Positions 27,519 through 37,282 are shown, counted from the stretch's first letter. The stretch is DNA of 64,000 nt from an uncultured Muribaculaceae bacterium (GCA_910578035.1 CAJTOB010000002.1:1-64000); one strand, 5' to 3'. A program made the numbers and translations. Notes: generated from the sequence alone by a model not told the origin.

Positions 27519-29734
27519 TGAATAGATATTTTACAGGTTGCGTGGCAGCCATGGCTATAACGGCCATGGCTGCCACTTCTGCACATGCAGAGATTGTCGA
27601 GGTTTCGACACCGTCTTCTTCGCTTATCCTCGACGCCAAAAAAGGCAAAAAACTGAGACATGTATATTATGGAGCCAAAATAAGCGATAAAGATACCTAC
27701 GACCAGCTTAAATCGGGCGTAGGGGCTGCTCTCGACGCTTATCCGGCCTATGGCATGACGACAACAAGCGAAACAGCCGTCGCTGCCACGCATGCCGACG
27801 GCAATATGACGCTCGACCTCGTTGTCGACGGTATCGGCAAAACACAGCGCGACGGAGCCGACATTACGACCGTGAAACTGCGCGATACATATTATCCATT
27901 CTATGTCAATGTGAACTATCGGACATATCCCGGCGACGACGTGATAGAGACATGGACTGAAATAAGCCATGCCGAGAAAGGCGAGGTTGCATTGTCGCAG
28001 TTTGCCTCGGGCTATCTCCCGGTGCGCTACGGCGACGTATGGCTGTCGCACCTCTATGGCACCAACCACAACGAGGGTCATCTTGAGACCGAGCCCCTTA
28101 CACACGGCATGAAAGTGATAAAAAACAAGGACGGCGTGCGCAACTCGCACACAGCTCACTCCGAAGTGATGATTTCGCTCGATGGCGAGCCTGCCGAGGA
28201 TAAAGGCCGTGTCATTGGCGCGGCGCTGTGCTATAGCGGTAACTATAAACTCCGCTTTGATACAGACCATACCGACTATCATCATTTCTTTGCCGGAATA
28301 AACGAAGAAAATTCAGTTTATAAGATAAAGAAGGGTGAAGTATTTGTAACCCCGGAACTTGCCTTGAGTTATTCTGACGAGGGTCTGAGCGGTGTGAGCC
28401 GTAATTTCCACCGTTGGGCCCGCAAACATAAAATCGCGCATGGCGATGTGCCGCGCAAAGTTCTTCTCAATAGCTGGGAGGGCGTGTATTTCGATATCGA
28501 CGAAAAAGGCATGAACAATATGATGGCCGATATCGCCGACCTCGGCGGCGAATTGTTTGTGATGGACGACGGCTGGTTCGGTGTCAAATATCCGCGTGAC
28601 AACAGCAAGACCAGCCTCGGCGACTGGACTGTAGACACCAAGAAGCTGCCCTCCGGCATTCAGGGGCTTATCGATACCGCCAAATCGAAAGGAATTGAAT
28701 TCGGCATATGGATAGAACCCGAAATGACAAACAGCCGTAGCGAGCTTTTCGAGCAGCACCCCGAGTATGTCATTGTGCCGTCAAACCGCAAGCCCGTCTA
28801 CGGCCGTGGAGGCACCCAACTTGTCCTGGACATGGCTAATCCGAAAGTGCAGGACCTCGTCTTCACTGTAGTTGACACCCTTATGACGAATTACCCCGAA
28901 ATCGACTATATCAAATGGGATGCCAATATGGCAGTGCGCAATCATGGTTCGCAGTATCTTTCGCCCGACCGCCAGAGCCATCTATATATCGACTATCACA
29001 AAGGCCTTGCCAAGACTCTCGACCGTATCCGTGCCAAGTATCCCGATGTCACCATCCAGGCGTGCGCCAGTGGCGGTGGTCGTGCAAACTACGGTGTGCT
29101 TCCTTGGTTTGACGAGTTTTGGGTAAGCGATAATACCGACGCTCTCCAGCGTGTATTCCTGCAGTGGGGCGACAGCTACTTCTTCCCGCCTACAACCATG
29201 GCAAGCCATATCAGCGCCTCGCCCAATCACCAGACTCAGCGCCGCATACCGATGAAATATCGTATCGATGTGGCTATGAGTGGCCGTCTGGGTATGGAGA
29301 TGCAGCCGTCGGAAATGACCGAGCAGGAAAAGGATATGTGCCGCAAGGCGATAGCGCAATATAAGACACTTGTGCGTCCTGTTCTGATTGATGGCGATAT
29401 ATACCGCCTTCAGTCGCCCTACGACGGCAAGGGCATCGCATCGCTGATGTATGTGTCGCCGGCCAAGGACAAGGCTGTTTATTACTGGTGGAAGACGGAG
29501 TCGTTCCGCAACCAGCAGTTGCCGCGTGTCGCCATGGCCGGTCTCGACCCCGACAGACTCTACAAAGTGACCGAACTTAACTCTATCGACGTGAAGCCGC
29601 TGTCATACGAAGGAAAAATATTCTCAGGAAAATACCTGATGGACAACGGTCTTGAAATGCCTCAGAACTACAATGTCGCCAAGCCCGACAAAAACGAGTG
29701 GGGCAGCCGCGTCCTCTATCTCGAAGCCCAGTAA
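27518..29734 (+). CDS. Exported GH36 alpha-galactosidase
   Basis: A 738-residue GH36 enzyme with signal peptide (MNRYFTGCVAAMAITAMAAT). The N-terminal beta-supersandwich (about 25-310) is followed by the TIM barrel: LLNSWEGVYFD, FVMDDGWFG, FGIWIEPEM, the nucleophile D468 in YIKWDAN, CASGGGRANYG, and the acid/base Asp within SDNTD (537-541). This is the usual set for alpha-galactosidases, although some members act on alpha-N-acetylgalactosaminides. As the last gene of the glp operon it probably removes alpha-galactosyl groups from a galactosyl-glycerol compound, such as a galactolipid headgroup, floridoside or galactosylated teichoic acid. Confidence 0.92.
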   Translation: MNRYFTGCVAAMAITAMAATSAHAEIVEVSTPSSSLILDAKKGKKLRHVYYGAKISDKDTYDQLKSGVGAALDAYPAYGMTTTSETAVAATHADGNMTLDLVVDGIGKTQRDGADITTVKLRDTYYPFYVNVNYRTYPGDDVIETWTEISHAEKGEVALSQFASGYLPVRYGDVWLSHLYGTNHNEGHLETEPLTHGMKVIKNKDGVRNSHTAHSEVMISLDGEPAEDKGRVIGAALCYSGNYKLRFDTDHTDYHHFFAGINEENSVYKIKKGEVFVTPELALSYSDEGLSGVSRNFHRWARKHKIAHGDVPRKVLLNSWEGVYFDIDEKGMNNMMADIADLGGELFVMDDGWFGVKYPRDNSKTSLGDWTVDTKKLPSGIQGLIDTAKSKGIEFGIWIEPEMTNSRSELFEQHPEYVIVPSNRKPVYGRGGTQLVLDMANPKVQDLVFTVVDTLMTNYPEIDYIKWDANMAVRNHGSQYLSPDRQSHLYIDYHKGLAKTLDRIRAKYPDVTIQACASGGGRANYGVLPWFDEFWVSDNTDALQRVFLQWGDSYFFPPTTMASHISASPNHQTQRRIPMKYRIDVAMSGRLGMEMQPSEMTEQEKDMCRKAIAQYKTLVRPVLIDGDIYRLQSPYDGKGIASLMYVSPAKDKAVYYWWKTESFRNQQLPRVAMAGLDPDRLYKVTELNSIDVKPLSYEGKIFSGKYLMDNGLEMPQNYNVAKPDKNEWGSRVLYLEAQ

Positions 29735-29770
29735 CGGCTGTTTTAAGAAGGTCGTTTTAAGAAAATGAGC

Positions 29771-29778
29771 TAAATTTG
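29771..29778 (+). promoter_or_regulatory. Likely -7 element of the EEP hydrolase gene
   Basis: TAAATTTG, 26 bases before the start codon. No TTG is found at the right distance upstream. Two copies of GTTTTAAGAA(G/A) lie at 29740-29764. Confidence 0.45.
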
Positions 29779-29803
29779 CACAAACCAAATTTGCTTTTGA
29801 GAT

Positions 29804-30724
29804 ATGAAGAACCATCGTTTCATATTATTTGCCCTTATTTTTGCAGTGGCAATGGCGGCATTCGGACAGAAGGCTGCATTCAACATCGCTACTTATAATA
29901 TCCGACAGATGAACGACGGCGACGTCAAGGCCGGCAATGGCTGGAGTGTGCGTGCGCCGCACGTTGCTCAGCTCATTCAGTTTCACGATTTCGATATTTT
30001 CGGCACGCAGGAGGGCTTCAAATCGCAACTTGAAGATTTGAAGAGTCTTCTGCCCGGATATGACTATATCGGAGTAGGCCGCGACAATGGAGCCGACGAA
30101 GGAGAGCATTCGGCAATTTTTTATGATACACAAAAATTTTCAGTTCTCGACCACGGTGATTTCTGGCTGTCGGAAACACCAGAGAAGCCGGGGCTCGGCT
30201 GGGATGCGGTGTGTGTCCGCATCTGTACATGGGGGCATTTCCGCCACAATGAGAGTGGCCGGGAATTTCTCTATTTCAACCTGCATATGGACCATGTAGG
30301 TAAAAAAGCCCGTGTGGAGAGTGCCAATCTTGTCAAGAAGCGTCTCGCCGAGCTTGGAGCCACATTGCCGATGTTTCTCTCGGGCGATTTCAATGTAGAC
30401 CAGTTTTCGCCCTCTTATGCCGCTATCGTAGAGGGTGAACTCCTTGATGATTCACATGATAAAGCAAAGATGGTCTATGAGACCACCGGCACATACAATG
30501 GCTATTCGGCTGAGAAATACACGAAGTCGCGTATTGACCATATCTTTGTGTCGCCGCAGGTCGAAGTGCTGAAATATGGCATTCTTACCGATACTTACCG
30601 CACCCCTGTCGAGGGTGAGACAGGGCAGAAAGAAGCTTTCGCACCGGAAGAAATAGAACTCACCAAATATAAGGCCCGTACGCCGTCCGACCATTTCCCG
30701 GTAAAGATTTCAGTAGAAATTTAA
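29804..30724 (+). CDS. Exported endonuclease/exonuclease/phosphatase family hydrolase
   Basis: A 306-residue secreted EEP-fold enzyme with signal peptide (MKNHRFILFALIFAVAMAAF). Catalytic segments of the family are present: IATYNIRQ, FGTQEGF (metal-binding Glu), NLHMDHVG (His), SGDFNVDQ (Asp/Asn), RIDHIFVS, and the terminal PSDHFPV. Family members cut phosphodiesters in DNA, sphingomyelin or inositol phosphates. An extracellular phosphodiesterase would suit a glycerophosphate-scavenging region, but DNA or another substrate is possible. It follows the glp operon by 69 bases with its own promoter element. Confidence 0.88.
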   Translation: MKNHRFILFALIFAVAMAAFGQKAAFNIATYNIRQMNDGDVKAGNGWSVRAPHVAQLIQFHDFDIFGTQEGFKSQLEDLKSLLPGYDYIGVGRDNGADEGEHSAIFYDTQKFSVLDHGDFWLSETPEKPGLGWDAVCVRICTWGHFRHNESGREFLYFNLHMDHVGKKARVESANLVKKRLAELGATLPMFLSGDFNVDQFSPSYAAIVEGELLDDSHDKAKMVYETTGTYNGYSAEKYTKSRIDHIFVSPQVEVLKYGILTDTYRTPVEGETGQKEAFAPEEIELTKYKARTPSDHFPVKISVEI

Positions 30725-30729
30725 GGGGA

Positions 30730-30806
30730 GTTAGAAATTAGAAGTCAGGAGTTAGAAGTTGGCTGTTGCGGCCGAAACTTCTAACTCCTGACTTCTAATT
30801 TCTAAC
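30730..30806. repeat. Perfect 31-bp inverted repeat, likely bidirectional terminator
   Basis: Arms 30730-30760 and 30776-30806 are exact reverse complements with a 15-base loop. Each arm is itself built of degenerate TTAGAA units (GTTAGAAATTAGAAGTCAGG and on). It fills the gap between two convergent genes. There is no U-run, so termination would rest on the long stem. A similar but less perfect structure is at 44768-44899. Confidence 0.85.
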
Positions 30807-30809
30807 TAT

Positions 30810-32129
30810 TTATACCAGCTCGCAGATGAGTGTGGCAGAGGTGGTGTCGAGCACGCGCACGCGGCGTGTTTCGCCAACTTTGGCGTCGCCGCGGGCAAAT
30901 ACGGCAGTCTTGTTCTGGCTTGTGCGGCCTACCATCTGCTCTTTGCTGCGTTTGGCAACACCCTCTACGAGTACCTCGAACTCACGGCCGATGTCGGCGC
31001 GGTTAGACGAGGCCGAAAGCTCGTTCTGAAGCGCAATCATGCGGTTGAGCCTTTCGATTTTAACCTCTTCAGGCACATTGTCGGGCATAGTGCGCGAAGC
31101 GAGAGTTCCGGGGCGTTCCGAGTATTTGAACATGAATGCAGAGTCGAATCCGACTTCGCGCATGAGGCTTAGCGTCTCCTGAAAATCCTCTTCGGTCTCA
31201 CCGTGGAAGCCGGTGAAGAGGTCGGTGGAAATGCCGCAGTCGGGTATGCGGCTGCGTATGGCGGCAATGCGGTCGAGATACCACTCGCGGGTATATTTGC
31301 GGTTCATGGCCTTGAGCACAGAGTTGCTTCCACTCTGCACCGGCAGATGAATGTGGCGACAAATGTTGGTGTGCGAGGCGATGGCGTCGATTATGGCGTC
31401 GGACATGTCTTTGGGGTGCGAAGTGGTGAAGCGCACACGCATATCGGGCGCGGCTTCGGCAACGGCCGAAATAAGGGCGGCAAAGTCGGTTTCACCGTCG
31501 AGATAGCTGTTGACGTTCTGCCCTAGTAGGGTAACTTCTTTGAAGCCGCGCTTGCGTAGGTCGGCCACTTCGCCGAGTATGCTGTCGACAGGGCGGCTGC
31601 GCTCGCGTCCGCGGGTGTAGGGCACAATGCAGTATGAGCAGAAATTGTTGCAGCCGCGCATTATGCTTACGAAACCCGATACAGTCTGCCCCGGAATACG
31701 GGCCGGCATTACATCACGGTATGTTTCGGTGGTGCTCAGTTCGACATTGACTGCCGGCTGGCCGTTTTCGGCCGAGGCGAAGAGGGCAGGAAGGTCGAGA
31801 TAGGCGTCCGGGCCGGCAACGATGTCTACACCGTGTTTTTCTACCAGCTCCTGCTGTACACGCTCGGCCATACAGCCTATAACGCCGATGAGGAGGCGTC
31901 CGCGCTTGCGGCGTTCGGCTGCAAGAACTTTGAGGCGCGAAATAATTTTCTGTTCGGCATTGTCGCGGATAGAGCAGGTGTTGAGCAGCACGGCGTCGGC
32001 TTGTCCGATGCTGTCGGTAAGCTGATAGCCCGCCATTTCCATGATAGAGGCAACCACTTCTGTGTCGGCTACGTTCATCTGGCAGCCATAGGTCTCTATA
32101 TATAAGAGTTTATTGTCTTTGTTATCCAT
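30810..32129 (-). CDS. miaB: tRNA-2-methylthio-N6-dimethylallyladenosine synthase
   Basis: A 439-residue methylthiotransferase that adds a methylthio group to i6A37 of tRNAs. The start at 32129 (MDNKDNKLLYIETYGCQMN) gives the usual MiaB N-terminus; seven further codons upstream lie in the promoter region. The N-terminal MTTase domain has Cys in YGCQMN, NTCSIR and GCMAERV for the auxiliary cluster. The radical SAM motif is GCNNFCSYCIVPYTRGRE. A C-terminal TRAM domain (about 375-439) completes it. Confidence 0.96.
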   Translation of the reverse strand: MDNKDNKLLYIETYGCQMNVADTEVVASIMEMAGYQLTDSIGQADAVLLNTCSIRDNAEQKIISRLKVLAAERRKRGRLLIGVIGCMAERVQQELVEKHGVDIVAGPDAYLDLPALFASAENGQPAVNVELSTTETYRDVMPARIPGQTVSGFVSIMRGCNNFCSYCIVPYTRGRERSRPVDSILGEVADLRKRGFKEVTLLGQNVNSYLDGETDFAALISAVAEAAPDMRVRFTTSHPKDMSDAIIDAIASHTNICRHIHLPVQSGSNSVLKAMNRKYTREWYLDRIAAIRSRIPDCGISTDLFTGFHGETEEDFQETLSLMREVGFDSAFMFKYSERPGTLASRTMPDNVPEEVKIERLNRMIALQNELSASSNRADIGREFEVLVEGVAKRSKEQMVGRTSQNKTAVFARGDAKVGETRRVRVLDTTSATLICELV

Positions 32130-32135
32130 AAAATA

Positions 32136-32177
32136 TTTGTGCCTTTGCACAAGATTGACTATTTTTGTGCAAAATTA
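32136..32177. promoter_or_regulatory. Divergent promoters of miaB and the small membrane protein
   Basis: Rightward: TTTG (32136-32139), 20 bases, TATTTTTG (32160-32167), a full consensus. Leftward: TAATTTTG on the reverse strand (32177-32170) for miaB, with no clear -33 element. The rightward start near 32174 rules out ATG 32113 as the start of the next gene. Confidence 0.65.
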
Positions 32178-32187
32178 CAAAAAAAGC

Positions 32188-32607
32188 GTGGAATCGAGTT
32201 CTCTTTCCGTCATAGTTCCCATTGCTGTAGGCGTTATAATTTTCTTAATCGAGAAAGCGAGCGAGAAAAAGAACGTCTCGACGACTGCGAAACGGCCGTC
32301 GCCCGGGCGTAGGCCTGCCAAGACTGTGAATCCTTACGTCGAAGCGGAATCGCGTCGGGCCGAGGCTGCCCGGCATGCCGCGCTTTCGCGTCGGCGCACC
32401 GCGGCCAGAGCAGCGGAGGAAGCATTGGCCGCTATGAAAGCGGAATCTGCGCCAGAACCGGCGCCGCTGCCCGAGGAAGGCGTGCGTGTCACAGCCGATA
32501 AGCCGGCGAGAGAGCCCGAGCGGAAGGTGACGGCGATACCCCCTGTTCCCGGCGGCGATCTGCGCAAGGCTATAATCTGGAGTGAGATTCTCAAGCGAAA
32601 ATTCTGA
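32188..32607 (+). CDS. Small single-pass membrane protein of unknown function
   Basis: I do not recognise this protein. From the GTG at 32188 it has 139 residues: one membrane helix (LSVIVPIAVGVIIFLI, about 6-21), a Lys-rich turn, then a long charged, Arg/Ala/Pro/Glu-rich and probably disordered or helical tail. The GTG start is chosen because the promoter's predicted start site (near 32174) excludes the ATG at 32113. The tail residues 55-100 are unusually rich in Arg and Ala (ARHAALSRRRTAARAAEEAL) and could form a long helix. The gene stands alone between miaB and the CoA transferase gene. Confidence 0.55.
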   Translation: MESSSLSVIVPIAVGVIIFLIEKASEKKNVSTTAKRPSPGRRPAKTVNPYVEAESRRAEAARHAALSRRRTAARAAEEALAAMKAESAPEPAPLPEEGVRVTADKPAREPERKVTAIPPVPGGDLRKAIIWSEILKRKF

Positions 32608-32654
32608 CCTTATATTCATATCAAAAAAAATACTAACACTTACCGCATAAAGCA

Positions 32655-34145
32655 ATGGCATTTAATTTCATTACAGCTCAGGAAGCTGCCGAAATGATTC
32701 ATAACGGAGCTACGCTCGGTCTTTCGGGTTTCACCGCTCCCGGCACACCTAAAGCTATTACCGAAGCTCTTGCCGAAAAAGCCGTGCGCGAGCACGAAGC
32801 CGGCAGACCTTTCAAAGTAAACATGTTTACAGGCGCATCTACCAGCGACCACGTAGACGGCGTTCTTTCGCGTGCCAACGCATACAATATGCGCGCGCCC
32901 TATCAGAATGTGCCCGACCTCCGCAAGCGCATCAACTCCCACGATTGCCACTACAATGACCGCCATCTTTCTGAAATGGCTCAGGAAATGCGCTATGGCA
33001 CCTACGGCGAAGTGGATTTCGCCATCATCGAAGCTGCCGATATCTCCGATTCTGGCGAAATTGTGCTCGGCTGCGGTGTCGGCAATGTGCCGACATATGC
33101 CGCTATGGCAAAGAAAATCTTCATCGAGCTCAATGCCAAGTTGCCCAAGGCGCTTCTCGGCATGCACGACATCTATATGCCGCTCGACCCCCCTTATCGT
33201 CGCGAAATACCCATCTACGCCGCCAACGACCGCATCGGCTCGCCCGTGCTCAAAGTTGACCCCGCCAAGGTAGTAGGTATTGTGCGCACCGATTCTTACG
33301 ACTGCGTGAAGCCCTTCACCGCCCCCGACGAGGTGTCTACTCTCATCGGCAAGAATGTTGTAAGCTTCCTCGTAGGCGAATACAAGGCCGGTCGTCTGCC
33401 CAAAGAATTCCTTCCCCTCCAGTCGGGTGTAGGCAACGTGGCAAATGCCGTGCTCTACGACCTCGGCGAAAGCAAGGAGCTGCCTAACTTCATGATGTAT
33501 ACCGAAGTTATCCAGGACGCCGTGCTCGAGCTCCTCAAGAAAGGCAAATGTACTTTCGCCAGCACATGCTCCATGACATTCTCCGACGAGACCGAAGAGA
33601 AACTCTTCTCCGACATCAGCTTCTTCCACGACAAAATTCTGATGCGTCCGGCCGAAATATCGAATAACCCCGAGGTTATCCGCCGAATAGGCGTCATTGC
33701 GATGAATACAGCTCTCGAAGCCGATATTTTCGGCGCCGTGAACTCCACTCACGTGCTCGGCACCAAGATGATGAACGGTATCGGCGGTTCAGGCGACTTT
33801 ACCCGCAATGCCTATCTTTCGATTTTCAGCTGTCCGTCGGTGACAAAGGGCGGCGCTATCAGCAATATTGTGCCTATGGTTGCCCATGCCGACCACAGCG
33901 AGCACTCTGTCGACATCATCGTAACAGACCAGGGTATCGCCGACCTTCGCGGCAAGGACCCCGTGCAGCGTGCACGCGAAATCATCAACAATTGCGCTCA
34001 CCCGATGTATCGCGAAGTCCTCACCGACTATCTCAACCGCGGCGCAGGCCAGACACCGCACTCGCTCCGCGCTTCGTTCGCTCTACACGAGGCATTCACC
34101 GAAACCGGCGACATGCGCAATGCCGACCTCGGACGCTATTTCTGA
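32655..34145 (+). CDS. Acetyl-CoA hydrolase/transferase family, succinate CoA-transferase type
   Basis: A 496-residue class I CoA-transferase of the Ach1/SCACT family. Segments typical of the family are GATLGLSGFTAPGTPKA at the start, GVGNVANAVLYDLG, the catalytic Glu in YTEVIQDAVL, and IGGSGDFTRNAYLSIF. In Bacteroidales such enzymes move CoA between succinate and propionate or acetate in the succinate-propionate fermentation route; the exact pair of acids cannot be read from sequence. Length is full. It has a terminator at 34158-34203 and no convincing promoter in the 47 bases upstream. Confidence 0.9.
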   Translation: MAFNFITAQEAAEMIHNGATLGLSGFTAPGTPKAITEALAEKAVREHEAGRPFKVNMFTGASTSDHVDGVLSRANAYNMRAPYQNVPDLRKRINSHDCHYNDRHLSEMAQEMRYGTYGEVDFAIIEAADISDSGEIVLGCGVGNVPTYAAMAKKIFIELNAKLPKALLGMHDIYMPLDPPYRREIPIYAANDRIGSPVLKVDPAKVVGIVRTDSYDCVKPFTAPDEVSTLIGKNVVSFLVGEYKAGRLPKEFLPLQSGVGNVANAVLYDLGESKELPNFMMYTEVIQDAVLELLKKGKCTFASTCSMTFSDETEEKLFSDISFFHDKILMRPAEISNNPEVIRRIGVIAMNTALEADIFGAVNSTHVLGTKMMNGIGGSGDFTRNAYLSIFSCPSVTKGGAISNIVPMVAHADHSEHSVDIIVTDQGIADLRGKDPVQRAREIINNCAHPMYREVLTDYLNRGAGQTPHSLRASFALHEAFTETGDMRNADLGRYF

Positions 34146-34157
34146 TAACTGATCGCA

Positions 34158-34203
34158 TAAATCCCGCGGCATGCTTTTTCCCAGCTCTGCCGCGGGATTT
34201 TTA
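34158..34203 (+). terminator. Terminator of the CoA-transferase gene
   Basis: AAATCCCGCGGCA / TGCCGCGGGATTTTT, a 13-bp perfect stem with a 16-base loop and U-run. Confidence 0.9.
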
Positions 34204-34256
34204 TATCCGGAATTGTTATATACCTATAGTTTTGTAAATATCTGCCCCGCAACTCT

Positions 34257-35603
34257 ATGAAACCCAATTTAGCCACAAGGATTTCCGACTTTTTCGTCAA
34301 TTACTTTTCGCTCAACGGGCAGCTCGTCTCGCAGGAGCAGGCCGAGCAGAATATACGCGACGGAGTGTCGTTCCGCGGCACAAGTATTCTTATCCTCATT
34401 CTGGCGATACTGATTGCGTCGCTGGGACTTAACACCAACTCTACGGCCGTTATAATCGGCGCCATGCTTATATCGCCCTTGATGGGTCCTATAATCGGAG
34501 TGGGGCTCGGGGTCGGCATCCACGATTTCGAACTGATAAAACGCTGCGTGCGCAATCTTCTGATGGCGGCAGTGTTCTCAATAATCGCATCGACCTTGTT
34601 TTTTCTCATATCGCCTGTAAACGAGCAGCACAGCGAACTCCTTGCCCGTACTTCGCCGACTATCTACGACGTGCTCATAGGCTTTGTCGGCGGTGGGGCC
34701 GGTATCATAGCGCTCGGAAGCACGAACAAAGGCAACGTAATACCCGGTGTGGCTATCGCTACGGCTCTTATGCCTCCTCTGTGCACCGCCGGCTACGGAC
34801 TCGCCACGTGGCAGCTTAATTACTTCTTCGGCGCCACATATCTCTTTATCATAAATTCGATATATATAGCCTTTGCCACATTTATCGGCGTAAAGCTGAT
34901 GAAATACAAGGGCTTGCCTGCCGACAGCGGTCGTGCGCGCCGTGTCCGCCGCATTGTATATACTCTTGCGGTGCTCACAATGCTGCCAAGTATATATCTG
35001 ACATACAATATGCTGCGCGAGAGTCGATTTACCATGAATGCCGACCGCTTCATTCAGCACGAGTGCGATTTTCCGGGCACTCAGGTGCTCGGGCGCAAGG
35101 CATATATTGAGCATGGCGAGAAACACCTCGTAATCACCCTTATAGGGCGTGCGCTGCCTCCCGACTCGCTCCATCTGGCTCTGGCCGGGCGGCTGAAATA
35201 TTACGGGCTGGCCGGTACGGACCTTTCTCTGATACAGGGCGGTGCATATGAGACCGACAATGACAAGCCTACCGCCATAAGCGATATCTATGCCTTGACA
35301 CAGGCAACTATCTCGCATCAACAGAGCGTCATAGACTCGCTTCAGGCCGTGCTGCGCATAGACCGCACATCGGCTATCGCCGCTCCCGAGATTTCGCCCG
35401 AACTGAAAGTGCTCTTTCCGAAGATAAAGGATATAGCCATCACCACAACGGTTTTCGCCAGCCCGGCCGAGCAGTCGGTCGATACGGCCAATGTGGCGTT
35501 AATCCGCACGCACGGGCGTTTCGATCATTCCGAGCGCACAAAACTTGCCGAGTATCTGGAAACACGTCTGAAGCTCGGCAAGGTGGAAGTGGTAAGTCTG
35601 TAA
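34257..35603 (+). CDS. DUF389 family inner-membrane protein
   Basis: A 448-residue protein with about six membrane helices in the first 220 residues. The conserved core is NSTAVIIGAMLISPLMGPI and, further on, PGVAIATALMPPLCTAGYGL, the hallmark of DUF389 (TIGR00341-type) proteins, whose transport or sensing function is unknown. The soluble C-terminal half (about 245-448) is longer than in many members and may be a periplasmic or cytoplasmic domain. A TAGTTTTG element at 34227-34234 may be its promoter. The gene ends two bases from the convergent nhaC-like gene. Confidence 0.85.
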   Translation: MKPNLATRISDFFVNYFSLNGQLVSQEQAEQNIRDGVSFRGTSILILILAILIASLGLNTNSTAVIIGAMLISPLMGPIIGVGLGVGIHDFELIKRCVRNLLMAAVFSIIASTLFFLISPVNEQHSELLARTSPTIYDVLIGFVGGGAGIIALGSTNKGNVIPGVAIATALMPPLCTAGYGLATWQLNYFFGATYLFIINSIYIAFATFIGVKLMKYKGLPADSGRARRVRRIVYTLAVLTMLPSIYLTYNMLRESRFTMNADRFIQHECDFPGTQVLGRKAYIEHGEKHLVITLIGRALPPDSLHLALAGRLKYYGLAGTDLSLIQGGAYETDNDKPTAISDIYALTQATISHQQSVIDSLQAVLRIDRTSAIAAPEISPELKVLFPKIKDIAITTTVFASPAEQSVDTANVALIRTHGRFDHSERTKLAEYLETRLKLGKVEVVSL

Positions 35604-35604
35604 T

Positions 35605-37078
35605 CTAACTTTTGACCTGTAATCTGTAGCTGGCGTATGTCTGCTTGATTTTGAAGCCGGTAAACGCCATGACGAGCGACATCACCGGCGACAGATAATT
35701 GAACACGCAGAATGGCAGATAGGTGAGGGTAGACACTCCGAGCACAGTCGACTGGGTGACGCCGCAAGAATTCCATGGAATAAGCACCGATGTCACCGAC
35801 ACAGAGTCTTCGAGGGTGCGGCTGAGCAGGCGCGACTCAAGGCCGAAGCGACGGTAGACATTGCGGAACATATTGCCGCCGATAATCAGCGAAAGATACT
35901 GGTCGGCCGTGCAGCTGTTGATGAACAGGCCTCCCCCGACTGTAGAGCCTACGATGGCAAAGCGGCTTTTGAGGCGTGCGGTGATTTTGTGGGTGAGTAC
36001 GCCGAGCATGCCTGTGCCTATCATTGCGGTGCCGAATGTCATGGCACACAGCACAAGTGCTATCGTCGGGAGCATGCCGGTGATGCCGCCGGTGCCTACG
36101 AGGCTGTCGAATGTCTCATGGCCGGTGTCGAATGCGGTCTCGCTCCAGAGCAGACGCAGCGTCATGCCGGCATAATCGGCAAACGACTCTCCGCCGGCGA
36201 GCATGGCCGTTTCCCGGCTGGAATATGAAGATGCCTGCCAGACCGAGCATTGAGCTTATCAGAAGAGTAAGCAGTGTGTTGACGCGGAATGCAATCAGAG
36301 TAAGCGTTACGGCCGGTATCACCAAAGTCCAGGGAGTGATGACGAAAGTGCGGTTGATAAGTCCGAGCATGTCGCCGGCGCTCTCTGCCGGAGAAGCGTC
36401 TATGCACAGCCCCGCAATGAGGAACGCCAGAAGAGCCAGCCCCATGGCCGGAATGGCCGTCAGCATGAGATAGCGTATGTGGTCGAACAGGTCTACGCCG
36501 CACGCGCTCGAGGCCACTACGGTGGTGTCGCTGAGCGGCGACACCTTGTCGCCGAAATAAGCGCCCGAAATGATGGCTCCGGCCACCCAGCCGGGGTGAA
36601 AGCCCATGACAGTTCCGATGCCCATGAAGGCCACGCCGATAGTGGCGATGGTGCTCCACGAGCTGCCCGTGAGAACCGATATGACGGCGCATACGGCGCA
36701 TGTGGTGACAAGGAAAAATGTCGGGTTGAGTATTCTCATGCCGAAGTCTATAAGCGTCGGCACAACACCGCTGAGCATCCATGTGGTCGAAACCATTGCT
36801 ATGAACACAAGCATCGGCACCGCCGGAAGAATCTGGCGTGCGCTTCGGCGGAAACCGACGGTAAGACCGCGCCGGCATAGTGTGCCCGAAAAGGCGCTAA
36901 GTGCAACGGCTATGATGGCCGAGGCCAGCAAGGCCCAGGGGCTGAGGTCGGAAATCGCATCGGCACCTATGAAAACAACCACGCCGACCAACAAAACAAG
37001 AAGAGTAACTACCGGAAACGCCGAGAGGGCGAAAGATGGAGATTTAGCCACACTCGTGGCAAGAGAAGGGCTTTTCAA
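35605..37078 (-). pseudogene. nhaC-type Na+/H+ antiporter gene split by a frameshift
   Basis: Two overlapping reading frames together encode one NhaC-family antiporter. The N-terminal part (37078 to about 36215) has about eight membrane helices and the motifs LTGSSWSTIATIGVAFMGIG and GDKVSPLSDTTVVAS. The C-terminal part (about 36215 to 35605) continues with GGESFADYAG, GTGGITGMLPTIALVL, GGGLFINSCTADQYLSLIIG and DSVSVTSVLIPWNSCG. The frame changes at 36211-36220 (reverse strand CAGCCGGGAAAC), where one extra base in the GGG/AAA runs would explain it. No ATG fits the family start; TTG 37078 (MKSPSLATSV if used) is a guess. It may be a recent pseudogene or a sequencing error, since both halves look otherwise intact. 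Confidence 0.82.
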
Positions 37079-37121
37079 TTCTTTGTAAGTAATATATGTG
37101 TGTCTGCTGTAAAAACGGTCG

Positions 37122-37129
37122 CAAAAATA
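37122..37129 (-). promoter_or_regulatory. Likely -7 element of the nhaC-like gene
   Basis: TATTTTTG on the reverse strand, 44 bases before the TTG at 37078. It rules out start codons further upstream. No good -33 element is seen. Confidence 0.4.
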
Positions 37130-37282
37130 AGCAAAATACTTCAGATATGTGGCGTTTTGACTGCTAAATAATCGTAAAACCATAAATGTGCCACCGAATG
37201 GCTTGCCGTCGCTTTCATGCCTGGTTGTTAGGTAGATAAAGTTGACGAAAAAGGACTGTGGGGCTCTTGCGTTTGAGTTTTT

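Noticed and set aside
34146..34256. Riboswitch between the CoA-transferase and DUF389 genes
   Set aside because: The only structure is the terminator hairpin at 34158-34203; nothing resembles a known aptamer.
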